Origin: Cylicocyclus nassatus
Taxonomy: Eukaryota; Nematoda; Chromadorea; Rhabditida; Strongylidae
Direction of reading: 5' to 3'
DNA length: 64,000 bases
Assembly (NCBI GenBank): GCA_958299035.1
Contig: CATQJL010000112.1
Location: 86,694,636 to 86,758,635, forward strand
Shown: piece by piece, positions 45,101 through 57,100 of the stretch
Layout: the number at the start of each line of letters is the position of its first letter
Position numbering within the stretch: position 1 is the stretch's first letter
Program-made: the position numbers and the translations under genes
The notes under the pieces: model-generated
Seen by the model: only the letters and a program-made list of their open reading frames with translations
The model's database searches: none
Told to the model about the DNA's origin: nothing

Positions 45101-48100
45101 ACGCATTTGACCTGTTCTACTTCTGAAAGACGCCTTATTTCCCTTGTCTTCGCATTTCACATCTTTTTTACTGATTCTAACGTGTCAACTTCTAGCCACA
45201 TGTTGCTTATGCTTCCTTTTTGATATGTTTGATTCAAGCTGTGTACGGCTTCATGTTTCCCAAAAAAACGTGAAACTTCGATTTTCAAGGGTTCTCGAAA
45301 AATGCTTTAATTTTTTCTACTACGTTATCATGAATGAAACGGTTTGCGCAAGCTTGCGGTTTACTTCACACTCTACATGATATCAGAGAATGAGAATGCC
45401 ACATTGCGCAAGAAGAAGGTTATGGGAAAGTTTGAAAACTTATATGCCAACCCAATAATAACTTACAATGTGTTCAGACGACAAGAACTGAGACGAAGCA
45501 AAATCGAAAAGAAGACTAGTTTAGAGAGCAGAACCAGAGCCCAAAACACTTCTTCATCCTAGACCTAGCGCAAGCGGTAGTTGAAAATAGATCAACTTAT
45601 GCCAAATTCTGCCTGCTCACTTTGAAGAATGACTAGCTCAAGCAAAATCGCAGAGGGATTGATAAGGTGCGAGTTCGGAGGTGACTGCAATGCACTCATC
45701 CTTCCTGTTCATTCTCGAATTCCCAGATTCCCATTCTAGGTGCTCTCTGATGAAAAAAGTAAAGAGAGCGGCTTGTCTCCGAATGTAGGTGTCGTCACAT
45801 GATGAACAGTGATCAGGTAACGGGAAAGACATGTGCATCGCGATCACCACCAAATTCGCGCCTTGTCAATCCTTCTTTGGTTCTGTATGAGGTCATTCTC
45901 TGGCTCACAAAATTGTGGTTGAGGCACAGAAGTAGTCTATTTTTCAGCTACCGCATGTGCGTACGTTAAGGTGTATGAATTTTTTGCTCTGTTTCTGCCC
46001 TCTATATTTGTTTTCTTTTCAATTTTGTTTCGCCTTAGTTCTTGAGGTTCGGCGCGAAGTCATTTATGACTTTTTTTAGCTCCGAAGAAGGCGTTAAATG
46101 CGCCCGAACGTCGATGTCAACAATTAGGATTAGTCAACATCTTGGTTAAATTCAAAATCTAAATCTATGCCAACAAGTGTTCACGTACCAAGATTCAAGA
46201 ACAGCCAAACCATGCACTATTGCATTTAATGAGTTTTCTCCTTTTCTAGCCGCTGTGATTACTAATCAACATCTTTCAAAGGTATCAGGAGTTTCCCATT
46301 CTATCGCTCATCATTTCTCAATTCTTGAATTTCAAGGTTTACTAAGTTGCACATAACTTTTGCAACTTTGTCAGTAACTTCTTTCTCTCTGCACCAAAAG
46401 CATTCAAATTTTGGCATTATGTAGACGTAGAGTTGAATGCGCCCGCTCTGATAAAGCTCGCGCAAATGCATTTGCACCACTCTTCTTCTGAATCGAGAAA
46501 ACGGCCCAAAAGAGGAGACCGGAACGCCCGGCGACTTGCCCGCCCCTCTAATCGATAGCCAGAGTGCGCATCATAGGTGCGATAGGGGGAGCCGGGCTCT
46601 CCCCAGGTGAAGGGGGTCTCGGCTGTTCCCGACCTTCCATGGTGAAGGGGGTATGTGAGTCTAGGGGGGGGGGGGGAGGAAGAGAAAAAATATAAAAAAG
46701 CGTGGTATGAAGATCTCCAATTTGTACCTTATTTGGGCACAAATTGAAAAAAAAATTTTAAAAAATTTTCAAAGGAAATTAGAAAATTTTAAAAAATTGA
46801 CTTTATGAAGATCTGTGCTCTTGTTTCATTGCATCAACAAAAAACGAAAGAATAAGGTTTATCCCAAAAGATGTACAAGTTGGGAACAACTTACAATTTC
46901 TGCACATCATTATCAACAATGTCACTATCGCTAACGTCAGAGACAACAAGTTCGCTGCCTGAAAGATCTTCTTCTTCCTCCAAAAGGCCATCGGAGTAGA
47001 AGTAGAATTGCGTGAAAAAGCATTCTAAGTCGAAAATCGATTTGAAACGTTCTTCTTCTCTAAGCTTTTGTGATTTTTCCTGGCCCTCTGGTAGCACCAG
47101 AAAAGTCAGCAGGTAGGTGACCAGTTTCTTCATACCATCTTTTAGGATATTTCAAGAAGTCATACGGTGACATCCTGTCTGGACCACTTATGGCATTCCT
47201 TTGAACGAAGTTTTTAGATAACAATATGTTTAGTAGAAGGTTGACAAACCTCAAGTAATTGCTTAGATGCTCCACAGTTGTGCGACTTCTGCGTTTTCTG
47301 ATAACAGAGTAGATAGGAAATCCTCTTTTCACCTCTGCCGTGCTAGTCGGAATGGAAACTAGCTTTGCTAGTAAATCCATCAGATTTTTGCGGTAAGTAA
47401 TGGGTCCTCTGGCATACGTCCTGTTAGCTGATGAGAAAGCTGCTCAACTTCTTCTTTAAAAGCATCTGCGGAACAGCCGAAAAAAGTAGATACTATGCTG
47501 CGCGTTTTTTTTCAATATCATAGGTCATAATGTCACAAAGCGAATAACTTCCAAAAGCATAAAGCACAGAGTTGGGTTCGCACTCCAGTTGGGATCTAAG
47601 AGCAGTAGCTATGCTTTGCACTAACATCTTCCTTTTGTTCATATCCATGTTTGTGAATTTAGCAGCCTTGAAATCTTCAGCAACCTGAAGACCAGCAATG
47701 GACTTCCTGGACATTTCCTCATTGAAACTAAGCAATCTGCTTGGATTCCTTATGTAGGAAATCAGAGAGTTTCGCTCAATTGTCAACTCTGTATCAATGT
47801 CGACAACATTTTCGTCGGCGTAACATTCTCCTTCTGCCTCGCTGTTGAACTGGAACACATGCGAGTCATCTGCGATTTTATAAAGTATTCTGCCTGCCGT
47901 TTCCTCTTTAAACTGCCAAACTTTCCAAAACATTAAGGGATATTTTAATAACATGTTATTTTTCTGAATGTCTCAAAGTTTTGATTTATCGAAACCAACC
48001 ATTCTCTACAAATTAGGTAAGGTGAGTTTAGAGCGTTTTCACAAAGGTGACCTTCTTCAGCACTAGGTTTACGGAGTATAGATTTCAGAAATGGGCGGGT

Positions 48101-51100
48101 TTTTGTGTGAAAGTGTGGAGATTCACCAATCTCCCATAGTTTTTTGAGTGTGAGCTAATAATGATGGCATAACTGTCAATCAAAAGCGATTTTTTCCAAG
48201 AGAACATAAACACATAACAACGACAACGCTTGAATAGACGCGTTTGCTCACGTTCCCGTTAGTGCTGATAACGATGTCAATCCACAGCACATTTTGCACA
48301 TTTTTTACTGACTTGCTTCACCTCGCTCTTATTAGGTCGCCCCGAAAGTTCTTGCGCACGGTTTTCAAAAATTCATAACTTCTGATTTTTCCAACTGATT
48401 TGACTGCTTCTATTTTCGTATGAAACAGTAAGTCATGTTTTTTATAATGACATGTTACCTGCTTAGCAGAGGTGCGATAGGGGGAGCCAAGTCTCCCCCT
48501 ACCTTCACTTTTGAGCTGGTACGGGGTGACCACCTTCACTTTTGGAATAAAAAATTTTTCGCTGGACGACAAAGAAGGAAAATATGCAAAACAAACGCAA
48601 AAAAGATTATTGAAAGCATATATTTATGTATACGGCGGCATATATATTTAAAATAAGGGTTTTTAGTAAATGGTGTATTTGGAAGTAAAGCTTAGCAAAA
48701 CTGTACGGATTTTATTAAGCAAATTATGTTATAACGTATAGCGAAGGAAGTAGGTCGATCCAGGCAGTAACGGCGGAGAACCAGAATTTTGAATATTTAA
48801 ATAGTGAAAAATCATGCGAAATTTCCACTGTTATGAATCTGTTGTTTGAAGATGTCAGCAGTTGCGACTTCATAGGTTTTGAAGAGTAGATGTTGCTCTA
48901 TCAGCTGGTGAAGGAATCGGGTCGATTTAAGAGATAGTCGTTGAAAACCAGAGTTCTAAAACTTTACGCCATTTTTGCGTGTTTTTTGACTGTTGAGAGT
49001 TAAACTCTTATAAATCTTGAATGTGGAAGTGTATGATGTTGCGACTTCATAGGTTTTATAGAGTAAGGTTTGCCTTATCAGAATATGTCTTGTCCGTTCC
49101 GATCCATTGAAACACCTCCGAGATCCAGAGTCATGAAAAAGCAGGTAAAAAAGAGCTTTTTGAACTTCAACAGCTCATCTTCTTCAGAACTGCATGAATC
49201 ATGTTGCGACTTCATAGGTTAGATTCCTCTCATCAAGGGCTTTCAGATGATATATAATATGTGGGGGTTTAGAGCCTCCTGCGAATTATGACCGGGGGGG
49301 AGGCTTTTTAGGCCAAAGTCTCCCCCTCGCCCATTTTAATGTATTGGCTGGAGGCTGCCGGGGGAGACTTTGGCCTAAAAAGTCTCCCCCCCCCCCGGGC
49401 ATATGCCGTAAGAGGCGCGAAACCCCCACATATTATATATCATCTGAAAGCTCTTGACGAGAAGAATCTAACCTATGAAGTCGCAACATGATTCGTGCAA
49501 TACTGAAGAAGTTATGAGCTGTTGAAGTTCAAAAAGCTCTTTTTTACCTGCTTTTTCATGACTCTGGATCTCGGAGGTGTTTCAATGGATCGGAACGGAC
49601 AAGACATATTCTGATAAGGCAAACCTTACTCTATAAAACCTATGAAGTTGCAACATCATACACTTCCACATTTAAGATTTATAAGAGTTTAACTCTCAAC
49701 AGTCAAAAAACACGCAAAAATGGCGTAAAGTTTTAGAACTCTGGTTTTCAACGACTATCTCTTAAATCGACCAGATTCCTTCACTAGCTGATAGAGCAAC
49801 ATTTACTCTTTAAAACCTATGAAGTCGCAACTGCTGACATCTTCAAACAACAGATTTATAACAATGGAAATTTTGCATGATTTTTCACTATTTATTTATT
49901 CGAAATTCTGATTCTGGCCGTTACTGCCTGGATCGATCTACTTTCTTCGCTGTACGTTATAACAAAATTTGCTTAATAAAATCCGTACAGTCCAACAAAC
50001 TTCTACTTCCAAATACACCATTTACTAAACACGTCTATTTTAAATTTTTATAAATAAAATTTATAGATATTTTTAATATTCATCGTATCTGTGGCCCTAA
50101 AGAGGGCCGTTGGGTCGACGTTAGACCTAGAAAGATAGCTCCGTTCGTCCGTTCTATCCTCCCCCCGCACCTCCCCCCCCCCCCGTCGACGTTTTTGGGA
50201 GGTGAGTGTCCGACACTACCACCTTCACTTTTGGCCGGCCAGTGGTAGCTGAAACCACCTTCACTTTTGGGGGACCCGGCTCCCCCTATCGCACCTCTGC
50301 TGCTTAGTAATGGTCATCTGTTGCATAGATAGGAGCGATAAAAGAAAAATGATAAAAATTTGAATTTTTTGTGTATGGTCATAGAAAATCGGAGAATTGC
50401 AACAAAAATTGGAGCAATCAGTATTGTAGGTTCTTTCACCAGCTCTTCTAATAGCGCAAAGTTTGCGCCGATTGAGCGTTTCTATGGAAAGTTATGATTT
50501 CCCTGAAAAATGCAAATATGAACCAAATTCGCCCTTTTGTATTGCTTGCTCGAAAATCATAACTCTTCATAGAGACCCTCAATCAGCGCAAACTTTGCAC
50601 TGTTAGAAAGAGCTGGTGAAAGAACCTACAATACTGACTGCTCCGATTTTTGTTGCAAGTCTCTGATTTTTCATGACCCTACACAGAAAATTCAAATTCT
50701 GGCCAATTTTCTTCTATCGCTCCTATCTATGCAACGGATGACCATTAGTAAGCAGGTAAGATGTCATTATAAAAAACATGACTTACTGTTTCATACGAAA
50801 ATAGAAGCAGTCAAATCAGTTGGAAAAATCAGAAGTTATGAATTTTTGAAAATCGTGCGCAAGAACTTTCGGGACGACCTACAATGCTGGCCATAGCTAT
50901 AAAGCCACCCTAAAAAATCACTGTAATTTGCTCTCTCTTGCTTGAAATTGTCTAAGATACCACTATTCTGTGTGCAAACTGACGTCATATCATTGACCAG
51001 GACGGCTCCCAATTTCATTGGTTTTGGCCGGAAAAAAAATTAAAAAATTTGAAAATAGGGGTTCACAAGGCTGGTCACAGCTATAAAGCCACCTCTCATT

Positions 51101-54100
51101 TCCAATCAGTACTACGTTTTTCGAACCTGAAATGTTTTGCGCATATACAACATCAAAAAATAAAACATTCATCACGCTTGGAAACAGTCGCCTTTTCAAA
51201 AAGGAGGTTCATCCTGCATTTTTTGCTTCAAAATGTATAAAAAGTTATAATGTTTGGGAAAACTATCTTTTCACCGAATTCTCAAGCATTTGTTTGACTC
51301 GAATGAAGGTCCTAGGCTTCGCCGGGCCTTTGTAATGAATATGGTGAAAAGCACAGGCGTCAACATGGCGTAGTCGCTGATATTGATAAACGAGCCCCAA
51401 CCTCACTTCCAGGTAGACGAGTTTTCGAACCGCAGAAATTGAGTTCTAATGCCCGAAAAGCTGTGTCACGTGCTCAGCACGTCGCCTATACAGCGATACA
51501 CTCCTGCGCATAACTTGAACGTCATCGCAACACTCAGGATTTTGGTTCCGCCTTGGACGCCTTTTTTTCCAAAAATGAATGGTGCACTCTGCCTGATCAT
51601 GACACCTCTGACCTCTCGATCGAGCGGAAAACCGCTCAAAACCTCAAAATTCTAATATTTCTGACAGTTTTGTAAGATTTGTCTCAATGGGGAGTTCAAA
51701 GCAGTAATATTTGAAGTCATGTGAGATACACTGCGCACAACCGAACTGCAGAAGCGTTCTAAGTTCAGTGCTGCAAGTACGTCTTTATAAAAAGTCTCAC
51801 AGTTTCTGCATGAGTACATCTCCATGCAAACAAGGTGTCAACTTCCAACCGAAAATTTTCGCGCGTCAGAAATTGAGATTTGCTTTTCAGAAGTGCGTTT
51901 ACACGTAGGTAAGATTGAGCTTCGTTCATCAATACCAGCGACTACACCATGCTGACTCCTGCACTTTTCACCATATTCATTGCAAAGGCTCGGCGAAGCC
52001 TAGGACCTTCATTCGAGGCAAACAAATGCATGAAAATTCGGTGAAAAGGCAGTTTTTCCAAACAATATAACTTTTTACACATTTTGGAGCAAAAAATGCA
52101 CGATAAATCTTCTTTCTAAGAAGGCGACTGCTTCCAAGTGTGCCAAATGTTTTATATTTTGATGTTGTGTATGTACAAAAAATTCCAGGTTCAAAAAACG
52201 TAGTACTGATTAGAAATGAGAGGTGGCTTTATAACTGTGACCAGCCTTGGGAACCCCTTTTTTCAAATTTTTCAATTTATCTCCGGCCAAAATTAATGAA
52301 ATTGGGAGCCGTCCTGGTCAATGATATAACGTTAGTTTGCACACAGAATAGTGGTTTTTCAGACGATTTCGAACAAGAGAGAGCCAATCACAATGATTTT
52401 TAGGGTGGCTTTATAGCTATGGCCAGCACTGTATACAATGTGTTGGCTTCTATGAGTCACCGGAGCAAGTGCTTTTTAGAGCCGGGAAGCAAAGAAGCCC
52501 TAACATGATGTATACCATTCGAAAGCTGAGATCATGGAAAATCGACGTAGACCGTCTACTTTTCTCTAGGTCTTCTGTGACGCGAGATATGAGGGATTTT
52601 ATGTGCTTCAAAAATTAACTGATTTTGTGTCCTCACTTTCTGCTCTCCAAATGAATGCTACGAGAAAGTCGACGGTCTACGTTTGTTAATGAAGACTTGC
52701 TCTTTAACACAGATAGATAATCAGCAGTAATTAGGTCTTTATTTGGCAGAAATCTGCTGTTGAAAATGACCATGTGTTCAGATAAAATGCGGTGTATCTC
52801 TCGGTAGAGGGGAGGCTAGAAAGAAGTCGACGGTCTAGGTCGAATCCCCTTTTCCTGAAATTTCGAATGGTATATAGGTTGCTGGGCGAAAAAACTAACC
52901 AGTTTTCAGAAATGGGGTGGAGATATTTACTATTAGCTTGCTCCAATCCAGCTCCACCAATGTATTAGCTTTTATCGGTTACCGGAGCAAGTGCTTTTTA
53001 GAGCCGGGAAGCAAATAAGCCTAACATGATGTATACCATTCGAAAGCTGAGATCATGGAAAATCGACGTAGACCGTCGACTTTTCTCTAGGTCTTCTGTG
53101 CCGCGAGATATGACGCGAGATATGAGGGATTTTATGTGCTTCAAAAATTAACTGATTTTGTGTCCTCACTTTCTGCTCTCCAAATGAATGCTACGAGGAT
53201 AAATAAATAATATAAATAAACATAAATACCGTTTCTTTCGTAAATTTATGAGTGTACTTGTTGTTTGAGGTACTTAGCCTGCAAAACCTTTTAATAACGA
53301 TTTTTATCATATTCTCAGAGTACAATACCAATCTCAGCCCAGGTGAAGGGGGTCATCGGGAGTTTGGCCTCAAAGTGAAGGGGGTAAGATCCATCACTCC
53401 CCCTATCGCAACTATGATGCGCATACCGCAGCAGTTAAGACATAGGGTCACATAATGAGTCTGCGTCTTAACCTTGGCGGCACGCGTCATAATCCAAATC
53501 AAGGGGTTCTGAGTTGAGAGCTCGTTTTCGACATTTTCACGTCTTCCAAGCTGCATTTTTGGATTCAGGGAAGGATTAGCCAAGGTAGGCGAAAATAATG
53601 TCATTCGATATTTTGTCCGCACGCTGTCTTCAAAGTCAAATCAAAAACTGGCGATCTCGTAAACTCGAACAAGTTGAATGCGCTAAAGTCGCCGCGGAAA
53701 TCCATCAATGCCGAAGAGTCCGAATCGTCGGATTCCAGCGAAGATTTGCATAATGGGGTAATACGACATCCTGAACACACATCTTATATTCAGTTGTTGC
53801 CAAATCAAAAATTAGCAGACTAATTATATGTAGATGTGTGCATTCGTAGCCAGCACACTCGACACCGTGCTATTTCTGCATAAAGCTGGATTTAATAGCA
53901 CCATGCATTAAAACCCCAACGAATTACTTTTTTAATCGCTTATAAGATCTTCCAGAGTGTCCCGAGCAGATAGGAAAGGTAGATTTGAAATCAGCTCATC
54001 AAGACGCATTTAACGAAATGCATTTCATTCCAGTTCGCCACTACGATCTGGATCCTTCCCTTGCTAGAAAGTCGAATAATTAAGTTCAAGCTTTTGGAAT

Positions 54101-57100
54101 TTCGACCATGCTGGGCCATGCCCTTTATTCCTTTGTTGAAAAATTTTTGAATAGTTATGTGATAGAAGGAGCTTCGAACACTTTTACGCAAAAAAATTTA
54201 AATAGAAAACGGCAAGAAAAATTCTTATTTTATTCATTTCCCACATGCACCAAAATGCGCCAAAAGTACACACATGAATAAATAGTTTCTGTAGAAGCAG
54301 GTAGCTAATTTGATTCCTAGCTGGAGCAAACAGGTCTTATAAAGATTTGGATGCCATGAGATTATTTTTTGGCCAGCCTGATACTTGCGAAGTTGGTACC
54401 CTATTTTGAGGTATACAAGCCACACCCTCTTTGCTGTAAACGCGAGCAGACCAAGGCGTACAGCTGCGCAAGCGCCTCGCAAAGCGGTCGCTTTCTCACA
54501 CATTGCTCTCACCTAACGCGCCCCATCGTGACAGGCAGTCTTTTGACGTGTGCACTTTTAGTGCGAACAGGGTGGGCTTATACACCTGAAACTAGAGTAA
54601 GTAAAAATCTCGAGCTTTGTTCGGAATTTGAGATGATGTGATGGAGATGAGAGTTAAACGACCATCGCATATATAGCATCCTTATCCTCATAAGGAACTT
54701 GACATCTCAGACAAATGACGGAACTTCCGCAGAGCGTTTGCGGAAGTTCCGCCGGGTCTCCTGCAGAAGTTCCGTAAACGCGCTGCGGAAGTTCCGAAGA
54801 ATGTCAACCACAACAGCAGAAGAGGACACCAAAGCAAGATTTGAACCTCACTCTATTGACCGTGAGACCCACCTGCTATCCTCTACGCTACCGCTGACAT
54901 GTTCGATAATGCACTCTAGTTTTTGGCGAGGCAATATCACGAGACAACACATTCAAAGTCCTGCGGAAGTTCTGGCAGGCCAAACTGCTGCGAAACCTCC
55001 GCATCTACGGAATTTCCACAGGATTTTGAAGAAGGTTCTGCGGAAGTTCCGCTTTCCACACAGTTTGGCATGAAAATCCCGCGGAAGCTCCGATTTTCAA
55101 TGTTTTCATTTTTGCAATAGTGAACAAAATCCTGCGGAACTTCTGCAAATTTGCCTTGTCTTGCGGAAGTTCCGGTGATTTATCTGAGATCATTTGGCCC
55201 GTGTATGATTTATCAAGAAATTGATCTGCCAGATCGACTACGATGAAGTGTCGTGTGAAATTTACTAGATCCAAATGACAAATTCAACCCACTTTCCCGC
55301 TGTCTACGGTCTTAAATCACATATGCCTTCGATGAAGGTTAAGAAGTACTCATCAAAAGAGAAGCGCCGCTTTTCTGGATTGCAAACTCCAACATTTTGC
55401 ACAAGTGTCAGATACTTGGACCCCAACCTGCTACTAAAAGGAGACAATTATTCAAACACTACCCATAACTCACGTGATATATGCCGCCTTTATACTCGCG
55501 AAAATCTGCGTACACTTCAAAGCTAGCTTGAACAGGTCCATTCTTGTAAATCTCCTTCATAATTTCCGTCTCATCAAATGCAACTTTATATGCGCTGATT
55601 CCTGTAATAGTCGCTATCCAATAGGAAATCAAAGGAAGAGGAAGCTACCGTAATGTTTATCTTGCTTCCAAAGAATTGGGTATCCACGCTGACAGAACTT
55701 CTCGCATCTAGGTGTAGGCCATGTTGAAGTTGGGCATTCGCCATAATAAATCTCGCCCTCTACTGGTTTGCCGCATGGATGAAAGGCATAAGGTTTGCAA
55801 ACGCCCTTCAAGTAAGTTGCAGTAGATTTGATAGCATTAGTGAAAAGTGAACACGTGATGGTGATTTTCCTGCAGAACTATTATTCACACTACAGTTTAC
55901 CTTTTCTCGATAACGTCCTCCAGTCACAACACCGTATTTCACCAGATACTTCCATGCTTCTATGGGATAACCCCCTTCACATCTAAATCAATGGGTTTTG
56001 AGAGGTACCGTTTGTGTTTATGTTTAAAGGCAGCGGCTCGGCAGAATGACAACATTGGGATATTCATCGTTCTCGGTCCTCCTGGATGAGCTGAGTCTAA
56101 GACTGTACTTTGCAGCTTCAAAAGATACCAATGACCCGCTTTTCCAGACGTGAAAGCGCTATTTGAGGACGAACCGCGTAAGCCTGTCCTCGAGCGCGAT
56201 TGGCTCGTGTGTACTGTAGGTACGGTATCTCCACTCACGAACCAATCGCGCTCGAGGACAGGCTTACGCGGTCCGCCCTAGAATAGCGCTTTTCACGTCT
56301 GGAAAAGCAGGTTATTGATATCTTTTTAAGCTGCAAAGTACAGTCTCAGACTCAGCTCATCCAGGAGAACCGAGAACGATGAATATCCCAAATTTGACAT
56401 TCTGCCGAGCCGCTGCCTTTAAGTAGCGATCCATCACGTCGCTAAAAATATTACCCAGCAATACAGTGGCAAATGGGTTTCTGTTAAAAAGTTTGTCTAT
56501 GCCTATTTTGAACACGATTTCCCTTAGTCGCAGGTCGTAGTTGATGCGCGCTTTAGATTCAATTTTGAACAAAGAGAAAACAGTACTCTAAGCGCATTAG
56601 AAATTATTGTAAACAAGAAACCGTCAATTATAAAATGCATACTTTGTATGGTTGTACTCACCTTTCGGGAAAGGTTCTCTAGCCCAAAAATCCACGAAAA
56701 CTTTTCTGAGAAGCTCTAGCTTGAGAAAGCATAATTTACTCTTGGAAGTACTAGAATGTAGCAAACTTTGCCCATTATAAAGCCGATGGTTGGTTGAAGA
56801 GCTGTGAATGTGAAAATGACGGGAAATTTCTGCGGATGTGATTTGCCGAAAAACTGAAAGTACCCAAGTTTTTCTGCATTTAGAAGGCAAAAAACTGTTT
56901 TCTGAAATCCTTTGATTCTTTTTTGAAAACGAGGAAATCCCGTCCTGTTATTAATACGGTTAAGAGTGATCCCGCAATATGCCAAGTTTGAGTCAAACCT
57001 TCTCGGTTCAAGATTTTCCAAGAACCTCGCCTTGGTAAGCATTTTGTATCACAGATCATCGCAACTATCTCTCTGCATAACTCAAAATGGTCCGTTTGAA

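Larger units (their letters stand above)
48332..50881. mobile_element. Mariner-like foldback element, split by a hAT element
   Basis: Left TTAGGTCGCCCCGAAAGTTC and right, inverted, TAGGTCGTCCCGAAAGTTC, with TA at the left flank. The arms match the element at 1588-2276. The hAT element at 48467-50299 interrupts its left arm. Confidence 0.75.
46572..53416. mobile_element. hAT transposon with nested insertions
   Basis: Ends CATAGGTGCGATAGGGGGAG and, inverted, CATAGTTGCGATAGGGGGAG are flanked by an 8-bp duplication, GTGCGCAT (46564-46571) and ATGCGCAT (53417-53424), seven of eight matching. Eight-base duplications and CA(G)AGGTG-type ends are typical of hAT. It holds decayed transposase reading frames (46891-47954), a mariner-like element, a second hAT element, another TA-flanked foldback and direct repeats. 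Confidence 0.75.
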
